A stretch of 64,000 bases of DNA from Pomacea canaliculata (taxonomy: Eukaryota > Mollusca > Gastropoda > Architaenioglossa > Ampullariidae): assembly GCF_003073045.1 (NCBI RefSeq), contig NC_037597.1:3100190-3164189 (forward strand). Direction: 5' to 3'. The first letter of the stretch is position 1, and every line of letters starts with the position of its first letter. Shown one piece after another: positions 22,826-33,169 of this stretch. The position numbers were made by a program, and so were the translations under genes. The notes below the pieces were generated by a model, which saw only the letters and a program-made list of their open reading frames with translations, was not told the DNA's origin and ran no database searches.

Positions 22826-24200
22826 CTGCATGGCACCTGACGCAATACCTTGATAAAGACTTCCTAGGAGCTGGGAGAGCATCGTCTAGTTTGTATCAGG
22901 ATCAAAGAAAGAACTCTCTGCTACCTGCGAGGCGCTGACGATGTTGGCGATGATGGCCGCGGTCTGTCCACAGGGTCTAGTGACGTCACCAACAGCCTGG
23001 GCAGACTGTGCGGGTCTCAAGTTGGTGACTTTTACAGCTCGGGGCAGTCTATGTACATCAAGTTTCACAGTGATGCCAGTACATCGGGAGGTGGCTTCCG
23101 CCTGACCTACAAAGCTGTGTCTACCTGGGACGTGCCCAAACCTTCTGGTAAGCCGGAAATGACGTCATTACCACAGCACCGCACACAACTCAGTGTCTAG
23201 GAGGAGAGAGTACACTGTGAGAAAGTCGTAGAATGTTTGTGTTATGTTTTGACAGTGAATGCATCACACCTGTCTGTTTGTCTGTCTGTCTGTCCGTCCG
23301 TCATTGTGATGTCAGCCCAGCCTTGCTGCATGATTGTGATTGTTGAATATTTTGCAGCTTCAGTCAGTCCTGCTGTTGTTGTTGGGGCAGTAGTTGGCAG
23401 CATTGCTTTCCTGATCGCCGTCGTCGTAGTCGCAGTGACATGTAGACGACGTCGACTCCAACAGTCGACAAGAAATCCCCCCATCAACACCAACAACAAC
23501 CAACCCATTGTGTACTTCTACCCACCCAATGGTTCTGCTCTACAGACTGGTCCTCCATCTTTCCTCCCTGGCCCTCCCGCTGTCATGGCCGGCCCTCCCT
23601 CTGTCTTCGCCGTTCCTCCCTCTGTCATTGCAAGCCCTCCGTCTCTCAACACAGGACCTCCATCTTATGACTTCCTCGTCCAGGGTGCGCGCTACCCTGG
23701 TGTGAGTGGTCAGGTGGTCCACACTTCCAGCATGCCGCAGTTCCCGGTAACAGGACCAGCACCGTCTGCATCACCGGGTGCCAGGGTAGGTTTCTCACAA
23801 CTGAGAGTCCTTGACCTTCGGAAAAGTTCAAAAGGATGCTCTAAGTCTAAGGTCTATGACCTTTAAATACGGTGCATAAATCCGGGTACCACTCTACCTC
23901 ATAGAAGAACAAAAAGGACTTCCAAAGTTCGCATGAAGTCTCTGTCTCTCTTTTTTATCTTCAAACTTCCTATATTTATATTTTTAACCACTTTTTAATC
24001 AAAACTTTTTGTAGTAGTGTAACAAATGAATTTTCGGTTAGTCATAAAACCCTGTCATTGCTTTCTTCGTCTCTTTCTCTCTCTAACACACACACTCACA
24101 AGCACACATTACACATTATATCACACACAACACGTTATTATCAATAATAATAATAAGTTCACTAATGCCTAGGATAATGTTGCAGGTGAGCAAGTTTTGA
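16227..24200 (+). CDS. CUB gene 2: four-CUB single-pass receptor with PPxY tail
   Basis: Complete type I membrane protein gene. Exons: 16227-16284 (signal peptide), 17394-17499, 17868-17992, 18197-18358, 18867-18951, 19369-19493, 19806-19985, 20269-20350, 20602-20717, 21272-21467, 21936-22029, 22460-22584, 22974-23147, 23358-23785, 24186-24200. The order is signal peptide, linker, CUB1, then three linker-CUB cassettes, transmembrane segment and proline-rich tail. It matches gene 1 with CUB2-5 absent. CUB3 is damaged: lost acceptor, a half-exon whose phase does not fit, and a 12-bp triplication. The gene may therefore make a three-CUB protein by skipping, or be partly degenerate. A likely poly(A) signal AATAAA is at 24562. 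Confidence 0.8.
17394..18358 (+). CDS. Gene 2 first linker and CUB1 (17394-17499, 17868-17992, 18197-18358)
   Basis: Linker 'GAVPGSDSQCIADSRPAHLI' ends with donor AA/gtacag, whose phase 2 joins correctly to the CUB half starting 'NASCEWLISSNTISTRLRLT'. CUB1 is about 90% identical at DNA level to CUB1 of gene 1 and equally divergent from other CUBs. The linker donor was chosen by phase, because the frame also continues a few codons further. Confidence 0.75.
18867..19985 (+). CDS. Gene 2 CUB2 cassette: linker 18867-18951, halves 19369-19493 and 19806-19985
   Basis: Linker 'CASDVLLRAVYRNPQYLEYP'. The first half holds 'NADYGWLVQTSRDDYVVHVT' and 'CSYDYIDVYDG'. The second half holds 'LCGMLAMQREVYSSGQSLLI' and 'RFHSD', then 'GFRLLYTAV'. 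Counterpart of gene 1 CUB6. Confidence 0.83.
19607..19642. repeat. Poly(T) tract
   Basis: A run of about 30 T residues with minor interruptions in the intron between the two halves of gene 2 CUB2. It may be the poly(A) of a minus-strand retrocopy, but no insert body is visible. Confidence 0.8.
20269..21467 (+). CDS. Gene 2 CUB3 cassette, damaged: linker 20269-20350, halves 20602-20717 and 21272-21467
   Basis: The expected acceptor before CAATACTAGC (20593) reads CG instead of AG. An AG nine bases downstream (20600-20601) gives an in-frame exon from 20602, losing three residues. The first half holds 'CSWLLQTSINDYVVHVTF' and 'CSHDYVELFD'. The second half starts TGTCCAAGC and is two bases short of the gene 1 counterpart, so the phase-1 join puts the LGKVC region out of frame. 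It also carries a 12-bp TCCTCTATGGGG-type triplication in the SSMYI strand. Probably decaying or skipped. Confidence 0.6.
21936..23147 (+). CDS. Gene 2 CUB4 cassette: linker 21936-22029, halves 22460-22584 and 22974-23147
   Basis: Linker ends 'EYLQYPTTSSSYP'. The first half holds 'NVDCGWVLVTTFDNYVVHVT' and 'CPYDYIEVFDG'. The second half holds 'RLCGSQVGDFYSSGQSMYIK' and 'FHSDASTSGGGFRLTYKAV'. Intact and the best match to the CUB consensus in gene 2. Confidence 0.87.
22753..22825. repeat. (ATC)n microsatellite in CUB4 intron
   Basis: Pure and interrupted ATC units. It lies between the two halves of a CUB, as does the ATG tract in gene 1 CUB2, although the two introns are not the same cassette. 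Confidence 0.95.
23358..24200 (+). CDS. Gene 2 transmembrane and PPxY tail exons (23358-23785, 24186-24200)
   Basis: Hydrophobic segment 'VVVGAVVGSIAFLIAVVVVA' is followed by 'CRRRRLQQSTRN', sharing the juxtamembrane STRN with genes 1 and 3. The tail contains six heptads of form xPP[SA]xxx (GPPSFLP, GPPAVMA, GPPSVFA, VPPSVIA, SPPSLNT, GPPSYDF), of which only the last is a PPxY motif (23657-23668). Donor AGG/gtaggt at 23786 joins ttgcag/GTG at 24186 to end VSKF-stop; read-through would stop at 23866. Confidence 0.78.
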
Positions 24201-24639
24201 AGTGAACCGTTTCTTCACAATACATCAGTGCACTTCTGTTGAGCTGACCATCGATGGCTGGTGACGATGCTAGTGATTCCACCAATGACAAGACAGATGA
24301 TGCTGAGACAAACTGTTATCCCAGGAAGAGTTCAGCATCTCTTGAGTTCGCTTGAGGGCAGTTGTTCACATTTGCCCTGTATCAACCCTGTATTTGATAT
24401 CGTCGTTGGATACACAAAACATCAATGTGTTGATAAGTGTAACATTATAGTCGATATTACACAATATAATCAATACACAACTGTTCAGTTTCATTATGTG
24501 GCTGTAGTGACACCTACCATCTCTTTCTGAATTCAATTCACTAAACTCAGATGACGATGCAAATAAAAAGTTGAAAATAAATGAGGAGTTTGGAATTGCT
24601 GGATAGGTGATGCGGGTGTGTATGTGTGTGTGCGTGTGC

Positions 24640-24664
24640 GCGTGTGTGTGTGTGTGTGTGTGTG
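24640..24664. repeat. (GT)n dinucleotide run
   Basis: GT-rich tract downstream of gene 2; minor. Confidence 0.85.
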
Positions 24665-24804
24665 TCCGTGAGAGAGATTGACTGATTTCTCACTTTGCAA
24701 GACAATGTGTGGGTGCGCGCGTGCACAAGATGACAAGTACCACCCGGGTGTCTGTGGTGTCGACATCAGGTCATCGGGGCCGGGTAGAGGTCTAACGATA
24801 AAAC

Positions 24805-24915
24805 AAATGCCGATACGAAGGTCATTTCTCTCTGTATGGTTCGAGAACTAGAATCGGTTTCAACCTGATTTACGAGACAATGTCTATTCCACCAAATAGA
24901 TAGTCTATTCACTGG
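24805..24915 (+). pseudogene. Relic second-half CUB exon between genes 2 and 3
   Basis: The frame reads 'RTRIGFNLIYETMSIPPNR' and then stops. It aligns with the end of gene 1 CUB2/CUB4 second-half exons ('SGFNLTYTAALRSAIYPAP'). The following donor and intron (gtaagttaagaggcttagaatctac) match the intron after gene 1 exon 3786-3959. No matching first half or linker was found nearby. It is a leftover of a lost cassette or lost gene copy. Confidence 0.7.
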
Positions 24916-24929
24916 TAAGTTAAGAGGCT

Positions 24930-25870
24930 TAGAATCTACTTTAACAAAAACAATAATCTGTTTCCAGCAATTTCACAAGTTTTCTTAGAGGTAGCAGATG
25001 CAATGAAAGTGAAACTGAAGATCGCAGTTGACCAGTGCCCTTCAATTTTTACCCCGTTGGTCGTTTTGTTTCTGAATGAAAATAAATCAACCCAACAAAT
25101 AATTAAGTAATAAAATACTCGATGAATATTATTCAATCGACTTTTCGAAGCTTTCTTGCTTTTTCAATTTGTTCAATGCGTATCGTTTTAGTTGTCAATA
25201 GACCATATAATTGAATTTCCGTCTGCGGTGAGATAAATTAACGGTTCATGAATTGGAAAATAGTTTGTCTGTCAGGGTAACTTAACCAGCTGTTCCCTTT
25301 TTGAAGGGTTAAGGTTATAGCAATTTTATACATTAGTAAATTATTGATGTTCTTGAATACTAAAGAAATCATGAACAAGTAAGACTCAGCCATGATGATG
25401 GCTGGGAGTCGTCGCTGGGATGTGTGGGAAGTCCTGCGATACTAAACACTTCCCTCTCTTCACCTGCCTGGCCAGCGGATAATTGAGGAATGTGATAACA
25501 GTAGCAAGCACGGCAGAAAGTTTCAGGTGTACAGGGGCAGGTGGAAATTTTTTTAAGTAGGTCAAGGACAACGACCTTCTTATCTCTGACTAGTTCCACC
25601 ATCTCGTACTGCTAATCAAAATGTCTGAAGAATACATTTTTGTCTGTTGGCCCTAACTAGACACATTCTCTAACTTCACCATCTTGTCAGTGTGGGCATC
25701 TCAGATTTCCCAAATACTCTCACGCATCTGAAGTCCCGTTAACAAAGCTCTTCAGCCATTGCCACCAAAGCCGGCTTGACTACAGAGATATGATTGGACA
25801 CTGAGGATAAGAAGCCAAGGATTTTGACTGGTGATAACAGTGTCGGTGATAGTGGAGTGCATCAGAGACA
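24930..25870. other. Intergenic spacer upstream of CUB gene 3
   Basis: No exon or recognisable element. It follows the relic CUB exon and precedes the 66-bp direct repeat. Confidence 0.4.
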
Positions 25871-25876
25871 GGGTCA

Positions 25877-26008
25877 GTCGACTTGTACACACACTGACTT
25901 GTGCTACTGCTTGCCACCCTTACCTTTGTATCCACCCTGGCTAGTCAACTTGTACACACACTGACTTGTACTACTGATTGCCGCCCTTAATTCTGTGTCC
26001 ACCCGAGT
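25877..26008 (+). repeat. 66-bp direct repeat just upstream of gene 3 start
   Basis: Two copies start at 25877 and 25943 (AGTCgACTTGTACACACACTGACTTGT...CCACCC), ending about 30 bp before the gene 3 ATG. The upstream region of gene 2 has a single related stretch. The repeat probably lies in the 5' UTR or core promoter. Confidence 0.85.
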
Positions 26009-26036
26009 TAACCCGGGTGAAGCTACAGAAGGTGCC

Positions 26037-29000
26037 ATGGGAGGATGGAGATTAGGATTAAGTCTGATTTCTTGGATCACAGCAGCAGGTGTTGTCACAG
26101 GTAAGCAGCGGGTTTTTAATTTGCCATTTGTGTTGAATGCACTGATTGTTTGGTGTGTGCTACCTGTGGTAGTTTGTTGAAGGGAGACAAGCAGCAACTG
26201 TCATGGAGCAGATTCCCAACATTCCTACCCCACCCACCCCACCCACACACATACACTGTATATGCCAATTAGCATGCACCAAACTGTTTCTTTGTTTAGA
26301 AGGTAATTATGATTTCTGCCTCGTACAATTTATTAACATATAAAACTAGGAAAGTAAGATTTAGGAGAATCTAGTTTATAAGTCAATCGTGTAAACAAGT
26401 TTCGTTACTACATGAGACTATACTTTCCACTACAAGAACATTAGTACACTGTGTGCGAGATTTTGATTACATGTGAGAGGTTTGTATATGTTTGTGTGTT
26501 TATGTCTGTGTTCATTGCTACCCACCTTGCTTAATTTATTTATTGCTTAAGTAATAAAGTAATACTGATAAATATCACACAGTGCATACCTTCATGTACA
26601 CCTTTGTGATTTCAGAAATTAATTATTTAGACACAAGACGTCCCCACACAAATTGAATATGTGTACATCACCTTGTGTTATTTTGTCATTGCTAATTAAT
26701 TGTAAAAACGGAAGTAGTAGTATTTTATGTAGAACAGCTTAATTGGAACGCTATAAAATTTGTACAGAATATTCATTCATTTCTAACAAATTGACGATTT
26801 CGAAATTCACACGATATTTTTTTTAATAGGTGGACAGCATTGCTTCCAAATACGATAATAAAAAGGTCAGAGAGCTAGTTTTCTGAAGTCGATTAGTCTG
26901 CTTTAAAAAATAAATAAAGACTAGCAAAAACATATTAAACAGCGATTTTTCCAAGCGTAATGCTTTTATAGTCAAATGTTTCAATCAAGATTATTTTCTG
27001 TAAAAAAATTCCAATTCACATACCCAGGTAGCACTCCGTGTGTTGCTATCGTACATAAACACGCACAATCGTCAAGTAAACACTGTGCAACAACATGTCT
27101 TCAGTAATGAAGCAACCATAAAATAAAATATTCTGATATTGTGGTATTTAATTGAACTCTCTGTTACAGGTAGTCAATGTCGACTTCAAGACCCTCCCCA
27201 GATAGTAGCACTCTATGATGAGCAGTACTTGCAGTATCCGAACGACTCCACCAGTTATCCCAAGTAAGCAATTCTTCTTTTGCTTTCCTCGTCTTTTCTG
27301 TCAAGAGACGATTTCTTAGTCAATTAAATCCACTCTTGTAGTGTGCGCAAGTACATACAGGTGTGTGTTATGTGCGTGGATTACATACAGGTGTACATGG
27401 AGTACGTACAGGTGTGCACGGAGAACACAGTGGCACAGGTGTACACATAGGTGGACATTAAATTCCGATGCTATGATTTCTCTGACTGCCATCCTCGCAG
27501 TGCTGGTCATCAGCAACAATCGACATGCTACTTGTGAAGTCAGGGGAGCTAATACCAAGGATAACTCAGGGGGAATTAATACCAAGTTTACTTAGTGGGA
27601 GTTAATAATAAGGATAACTGACTCTTCCTTCAATTTTTAGCAACGCTGACTGCGGCTGGCTCCTCCACACTATGTACTATGATTACGTTGTGCACGTGAC
27701 TTTCACGTTCCTTGACGTACACGCATCCAGCAGCGATTGCGCCGACGACTATGTTCAAGTCTTTGACGGTAGGTAGCGAATGATGTTAGCAACTACTTTG
27801 TAGAGTACATCATCAAATAAATCTTACGTGCGTTTTCTGACAGGTGTAAAAATACCTGGAAAACGTGAAAAGATATCAACGTGACGTGCAGCAGAGTGTA
27901 AGATGAAACAACACACTTGTTCTCCTTTATTCTCTCAAATTAACGGGCACTTTAATGTAACGAGAGGCGAGACAGACGTTCGTAACCGTCTGTCCAAACT
28001 TCGCATCATAAACGTCACGGTGACACACACGCACATTAAAAATGTTTCTGTTACGTCACACGTTGATACAATTCTGTTACGTCACACGGTAATACTTTTC
28101 ACACGTCACCTGCTGCTGCATTTCTTACATTCATACTATCCGCTCTCAACAGAGGGCATCTCTCCATTTTACCCAAAACAAAAGAACCCTCAGTGTGAGT
28201 GGTCTACTGTGTCCAGGGTCAAACAGTTCTTACAGTCTGGGCAGACTGTGTGGGTCGACTGTGGGTGAGTTCTACAGCTCGGCCAAGTATTTGCTCATCA
28301 CGTTTCACAGCGACAGCAGTACAACGAGAGGAGGATTCCGACTCAGATATGGAGCTGTTGCCAGCTGGGAGGTACCCGCAACTTCCGGTAAGGCTAATGG
28401 GACGCCATGACAGTCCCTACAAAAAGTTTTAAAAGAGAATGGTAATGGCGGTAATTTTGTGCATTTTTTGGAAATTGTAGATAAATTGAGTGCAAAGTCT
28501 AATCTGTGTTAATTGACATTTAAAGGCCTATCTAACCTCTCAGTTGTTGTGGAAAGAGATCTCAAAGCAAAATGAAATCATTGCCATTTAATGAAAAAAG
28601 TCGTTTTATTGTAATTCATTTCGCGTTTGATTGTTTTCTGCCTAAGTTAAAACTTTTATGTTTCTTATGTCATAAAACTCCTGGAGTGGTTGTTTTCTAG
28701 CTTTCTACTTTTCCAAAGGTGGCCAAGCTTCGTAGGCATGGCAAAACAGTGGTATACCGCAATTGTATTTTTGTGTTTCAGAGAACAAGTGTCCTTTCAA
28801 AGCTACGCAACCAATTGGAGTGATCGCTGCTGAGCAGTTTTTACAGTACCCGGTTAACTCTGTCAACTACCCTGAGTAAGACTGACTTTGTCAATGGCTG
28901 TCACCACATAATCCTTAATTCACAATCTGTATGTGATGTGTTGGACTAGACTGGTATCATGTAAAGAATGGTATCTAAAAGAACTGGTATTATTTTCAGT

Positions 29001-32000
29001 AATGCTGACTGTGGCTGGCTCCTTGAGGCTGGTAGTAACAACTACGTGGTGCACGTGAATTTCACGTTTGTCGACGTAGAGGATTCCGTCAGCGGTTGTC
29101 CTTATGACTATCTTAAAGTCTTCGACGGTACGTCACGTTGAACATCTCCTCTTTCACATGTCTACTGCTTAATCTAATATTTTGTTTAAGCAGCAATGCC
29201 ATTTATCTAATTACTGGTTTATTTTAGTGACAATAACATTATCTAATTACTAGTTTATTTTAGTGACAGCTGAAATAAAAATTCCTGTTTTGGTACTACA
29301 CAAATGTGCAGGAGTGGAACACTTCTGGTTACCGCGAACCTGAAATCTGAGTTTTCCGATTTACCAAAACTGTGGTCACCAAGCATCCTTGCTCTGTACA
29401 GGACCCAATGACGAGGCCAGGAGTCTGGGTACATTTTGTGGATCCAGACTTCTTCAGTTTCAAAGCTCACTGAGGTCTCTGTACATCACGTTTCACAGCG
29501 ATACCAAGGGAACGCGAGCGGGGTTCCGGCTGACATACCAGGCTCTTGGCAGGTGGGGCGAAGAACCAACTGCAGGTAAGTCAGAAACATCGTCTTTCAG
29601 TTCAGGATGGTAGCTGCAATAGAAGTACCGAGGGATGCATGCGCCACCTCCACATCAGTTACGATGGTGAGAACTGGTGATGTGTCTTTATGAAAGTGGA
29701 TGGTGGCTACAAGAGATGTCAACAGCATAGAGCGCGGGACCTCTGTTAGACAAGCAGATTGCTGTATTATTTTCCCTAATTTGTATAATAATTAAATTTG
29801 TTCTTGTTGTACTTCGAACCGCACGTCGCCAAGTCTTCAATTCCGAGAAGAACAGAGATGGGAAAAGCGAAAAATTAAACCTAAGATGAAGTTAAAATGC
29901 AACAAAACTCGGATGATTGGTTGTTTGGTTACAGATGGCTCGTGTTCTCTGTACACGCCATCCCTCATGGCTGTGAGCAGCGCTGACCAGTTCATCCAAT
30001 ATCCTTCTTCCTCCTTGAAGGATTCTAGGTGAGATGTCTACGCAGTTTCTTCTGTTGATTAATATTGTTTTTGTGTTGTAGTAATGATGTCTGCCATTCT
30101 TACTAAAACATTCTTACCTCTCGGGAGATTCTCGATCCTAGCAGGTTTAAAAGTGGTGAGTACTGCTTAATGAAGGTGAGAAAGTTTGTTTTAATGCCAG
30201 AGGCGGTGACTGTGGATGGCTCCTTGAGACGGATATCGCTGACTACGTCATGCACGTGAATCTCTCGCTCGTGAACATCGAGGCGCCAAGCAACAGCTGT
30301 GTCTCTGACTACATTGAGGTCTTTGACGGTGAGTTTATGTCAATTTTGTGTCGTAGACATATTTTTATGTCTACTGTATCTTTTTACGAATTTTTAAAAA
30401 AGTTGTGCATGTGTCTTATAGGTTTGTGTGGTCACTTCTGCAGAGTGAGTTCCTGGGCTGAGATCTCATCACGTGACACCCGTCGGGGTTTTCTCCGATT
30501 CCCTGCCCTCTCTTCCTCTCCATCTTTTGGGTTTCTCACAACGCGTTTAAATCTTGAGTTATTTTTCGCTTTTTCAAGCCATTTTTATTTCTCACTAGTC
30601 GAGACTGATTGGGTTGTTATTGTTGTTTTTATTATTTTGTCCTTTATATTGTACACATGCAAACAGGTGCATTTCTATTTGTCCCCACCCCTAAACACAA
30701 AAAAAAAAAAATAAACCGAGAAATAAAATTTATATGCACACGTTTTATACATTCACATGCAATTGTTTTTCGTTTCATTATTTTATTGATTATCTTTTTT
30801 CGTTTTTTTTTCTGTGATTCTTAGAAAATGCCAGCAAATTTTAACTAGTTAAAAATGTTAATATGGCTTGTTATTTGCCTAGAAACATAAGAACACTGTC
30901 TAATGATGAGTTACTTGTGTCCAGGGTCTGATGACGATGCTGTTAGCCTTGGCATAGTGTGCGGGTCAAGAGGTCATGGGTTTTACAGCTCAGGCCAGTC
31001 TATCTACATCAGGTTTCACAGCAACATTGGGGGCAGCCAGCTTCGACTGTCATACCGAGCTGTGGCTAACTACAAAGCTCCAGGTAGCAACCAGTTGGAG
31101 GGACCACAAACCTAATCTGTGGGAAATTAAATCCCCATTATAGCCATCGACTAGATAAATATTTTAGTCCGAGTTTTTGGTGTTCATATGCAGAGAAAGT
31201 AGAAATTTATTCAAATTTACTTTTATTTCACATCAAGTTTTCTTAGAATAGATATAGTTTACAGCTTTTGTGTCAGTTAAAAGGGTGTTAATATGGGTAT
31301 TAAGGGGTCTTTTGCTGTGGTGGTGGTGGTTGTTGTTGTTTTACTCTTACGCAAACTGAAAATACTGCAATGATTTACTGATTTTACAGTTTTGAGTTAC
31401 TATCTCGATTGTGGCTAATGGGTATCAAGCAGCCGGCCTAGGTCCATCCATTAGTTTCTACGATAAGAACTTCCACATGACTCTCATCGTCTCCCGCTTT
31501 TCAGATGAAGGCAGCGATGTCAATATTGCTGGTATTGCTGGTGGTGTCCTTGGTGGTGTTGCCCTCCTTGCTATTGTCGTTGCGACCGTTGTTGTGGTTT
31601 TTATACGACAACAATGCCACCTGTCGACAAGAAATAACCCCACCAACAGGAGAAACAACCGAACAGCAGTATGAACACAGGTGTGTCAAACAGACATACT
31701 CGATTTTTTATCTCTCTTGTTGAGAAAGTATTTACCAGAAAGCTATTTCCCAAAGTTAACAATTTTTACTGGATTTGTTGTAATTATTTTGTATTTAACT
31801 GCTATAAATATAACACTTAATTACAATCATCTTTACTCGTTTTTGTTATTATTTTACATTTCTTGAGACCAAAAATCTTTGAATTTGTCAATTTTTTAAT
31901 TATTATTATTTCAATAATAATATCAATAATAATAATATCAATAATGATAGTTTGATCATTCTTCAGGTGCAAAGAGGTCAGGAAAATCGTTCCTTCAGCA

Positions 32001-32005
32001 TGTAG
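26037..32005 (+). CDS. CUB gene 3: three-CUB single-pass receptor with short tail
   Basis: Exons: 26037-26100 (signal peptide 'MGGWRLGLSLISWITAAGVV'), 27170-27263, 27641-27768, 28217-28387, 28782-28875, 29000-29127, 29402-29575, about 29936-30028, 30201-30328, 30925-31083, 31505-31668 (or to the stop at 31674), 31967-32005. All joins keep frame. Three intact linker-CUB cassettes precede a transmembrane exon. Unlike genes 1 and 2 the cytoplasmic region is only about 20-35 residues and has no PPxY, so it could act as a decoy or a co-receptor; that role is inference. Possible poly(A) signals (AATAAATAAAG) lie near 32630. Confidence 0.83.
27170..28387 (+). CDS. Gene 3 CUB1 cassette: linker 27170-27263, halves 27641-27768 and 28217-28387
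   Basis: Linker 'EQYLQYPNDSTSYPN'. The first half holds 'NADCGWLLHTMYYDYVVHVT' and 'CADDYVQVFDG'. The second half holds 'GRLCGSTVGEFYSSAKYLLI' and 'TFHSDSSTTRGGFRLRYGAV'. Intact. Confidence 0.86.
28782..29575 (+). CDS. Gene 3 CUB2 cassette: linker 28782-28875, halves 29000-29127 and 29402-29575
   Basis: Linker 'EQFLQYPVNSVNYPE'. The first half holds 'NADCGWLLEAGSNNYVVHVN' and 'CPYDYLKVFDG'. The second half holds 'GTFCGSRLLQFQSSLRSLYI' and 'TFHSDTKGTRAGFRLTYQAL'. Intact, with compact introns. Confidence 0.86.
29936..31083 (+). CDS. Gene 3 CUB3 cassette: linker ~29936-30028, halves 30201-30328 and 30925-31083
   Basis: Linker 'CSLYTPSLMAVSSADQFIQY'. The first half holds 'GGDCGWLLETDIADYVMHVN' and 'CVSDYIEVFDG'. 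The second half holds 'GIVCGSRGHGFYSSGQSIYI' and 'RFHSNIGGSQLRLSYRAV'. The linker ends in AG rather than AA, making the junction codon Arg instead of Asn. The linker start may be off by one base. Confidence 0.83.
31505..32005 (+). CDS. Gene 3 transmembrane and short tail exons
   Basis: Hydrophobic run 'IAGGVLGGVALLAIVVATVV', then 'IRQQCHLSTRNN', sharing STRN with genes 1 and 2. The frame meets TGA at 31672-31674. However the preceding bases GCA/gtatga can act as a phase-0 donor, and a homologous acceptor (cttcag/GTG, 31967) follows an intron end like those of genes 1 and 2. Splicing would give 'VQRGQENRSFSM'-stop. Either way the proline-rich region is missing. Confidence 0.7.
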
Positions 32006-32112
32006 GCAAGTTCAGTACATTACAGCTGTGCTGCTGACACTTGTTCAATTCCACATGGACTGTCGAGATCACAGTTCTGCAACATTGTCTACAGTTTTCA
32101 ATATTTTCTAGT

Positions 32113-32212
32113 GTCGTCAGCATGTCCTAATGTCATCAACATGTCTTCTGTCATCAACATTTCCTACTGTCATCAACAAGTCCTACTGTCATCAACAAGT
32201 CCTGCTGACGTT
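32113..32212. repeat. About 18-20-bp tandem repeat (GTCATCAACAtGTCCT)
   Basis: About five imperfect units in the presumed 3' UTR of gene 3. Confidence 0.85.
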
Positions 32213-32737
32213 GACAAACTTGATTTAAAGATGATACCGTGCAAGAATGCCAGTCAGCTGGATCCCAGTGTTGTGCCGTTTTGCAATGCACCTCCTCACA
32301 AAACATTGCCTTTCATTTTGCTTATATGAACAAACTTCATGTAAACCCTTTCGAGTGGTAATTGGGTCAGGTATGCTATAAGATTGAAGTACACTTTAAA
32401 AGTTGTCTTAATGAATGTGAAAACAGATCAATTCTGCTGCTCTAAAGCGAAATACTTCTGCAGAGTTGTCAGGTTCTAATGAAGTTTTTGTACTAGGAAG
32501 ACATACTTTTGTGGTTTACTTTTATCTTTGTTTAATATCGTCTTCAGTATTTAGTCACTGTTCCGTGTGGTGTATTCAACACCTTTTTAAGTTCAGTAAG
32601 TTGTGTATGTTGAAGAAAGGGACTTTACAAATAAATAAAGTCTTTTACAAATGAAATAAATAATTAATAAATAATTAAAAACACAGACATTAAAAATGAA
32701 TTATTGTTATTGTTGTTGTTATCATCCTCATCATCAT

Positions 32738-33045
32738 TATTAAGTCGTTCCTCTAAGTATCTCACCCTCCACTATATGTTTATTTATCATTACTGGTGCG
32801 ATTTATCTTGGTCGTGGTGATTCGCATGACAAATACCGATTATTATTATTGTTATTGCTATTATCGTCGTCGTCGTCATCATCATCATCATCATCATCAT
32901 TATCGTCGTCGTCATCGTCGTCATCATCGTCATGAAGTTGTTCCTCTACGTATCTCACCGTCCGCTATCTGTTCATCATTACTGGTCTGCGAAGCGCGTG
33001 CGATCCATCTTGGTCGTGGTGCTGCGCATGACAAACACGTAATAG
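32738..33045. repeat. ~190-bp tandem duplication with GTC/ATC microsatellite core
   Basis: The segment 'TCGTTCCTCTAAGTATCTCA..' (from 32744) is repeated from about 32938 ('TTGTTCCTCTACGTATCTCA'), both followed by 'CATCTTGGTCGTGGTG'-like text and GCATGACAAA. Between the copies is an expanded (GTC)n(ATC)n run, about 32863-32932. Confidence 0.85.
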
Positions 33046-33169
33046 TAGCATCGCGTCATCACGTGATGCAATTTTGTGGTTTGCGTCACACGGTCACGTG
33101 GCTTACCGAAGACGCGCCTGTGACCTACTTATGCTGTGAACACCTAGCAAAGAAACATGTCCTTTGAAC

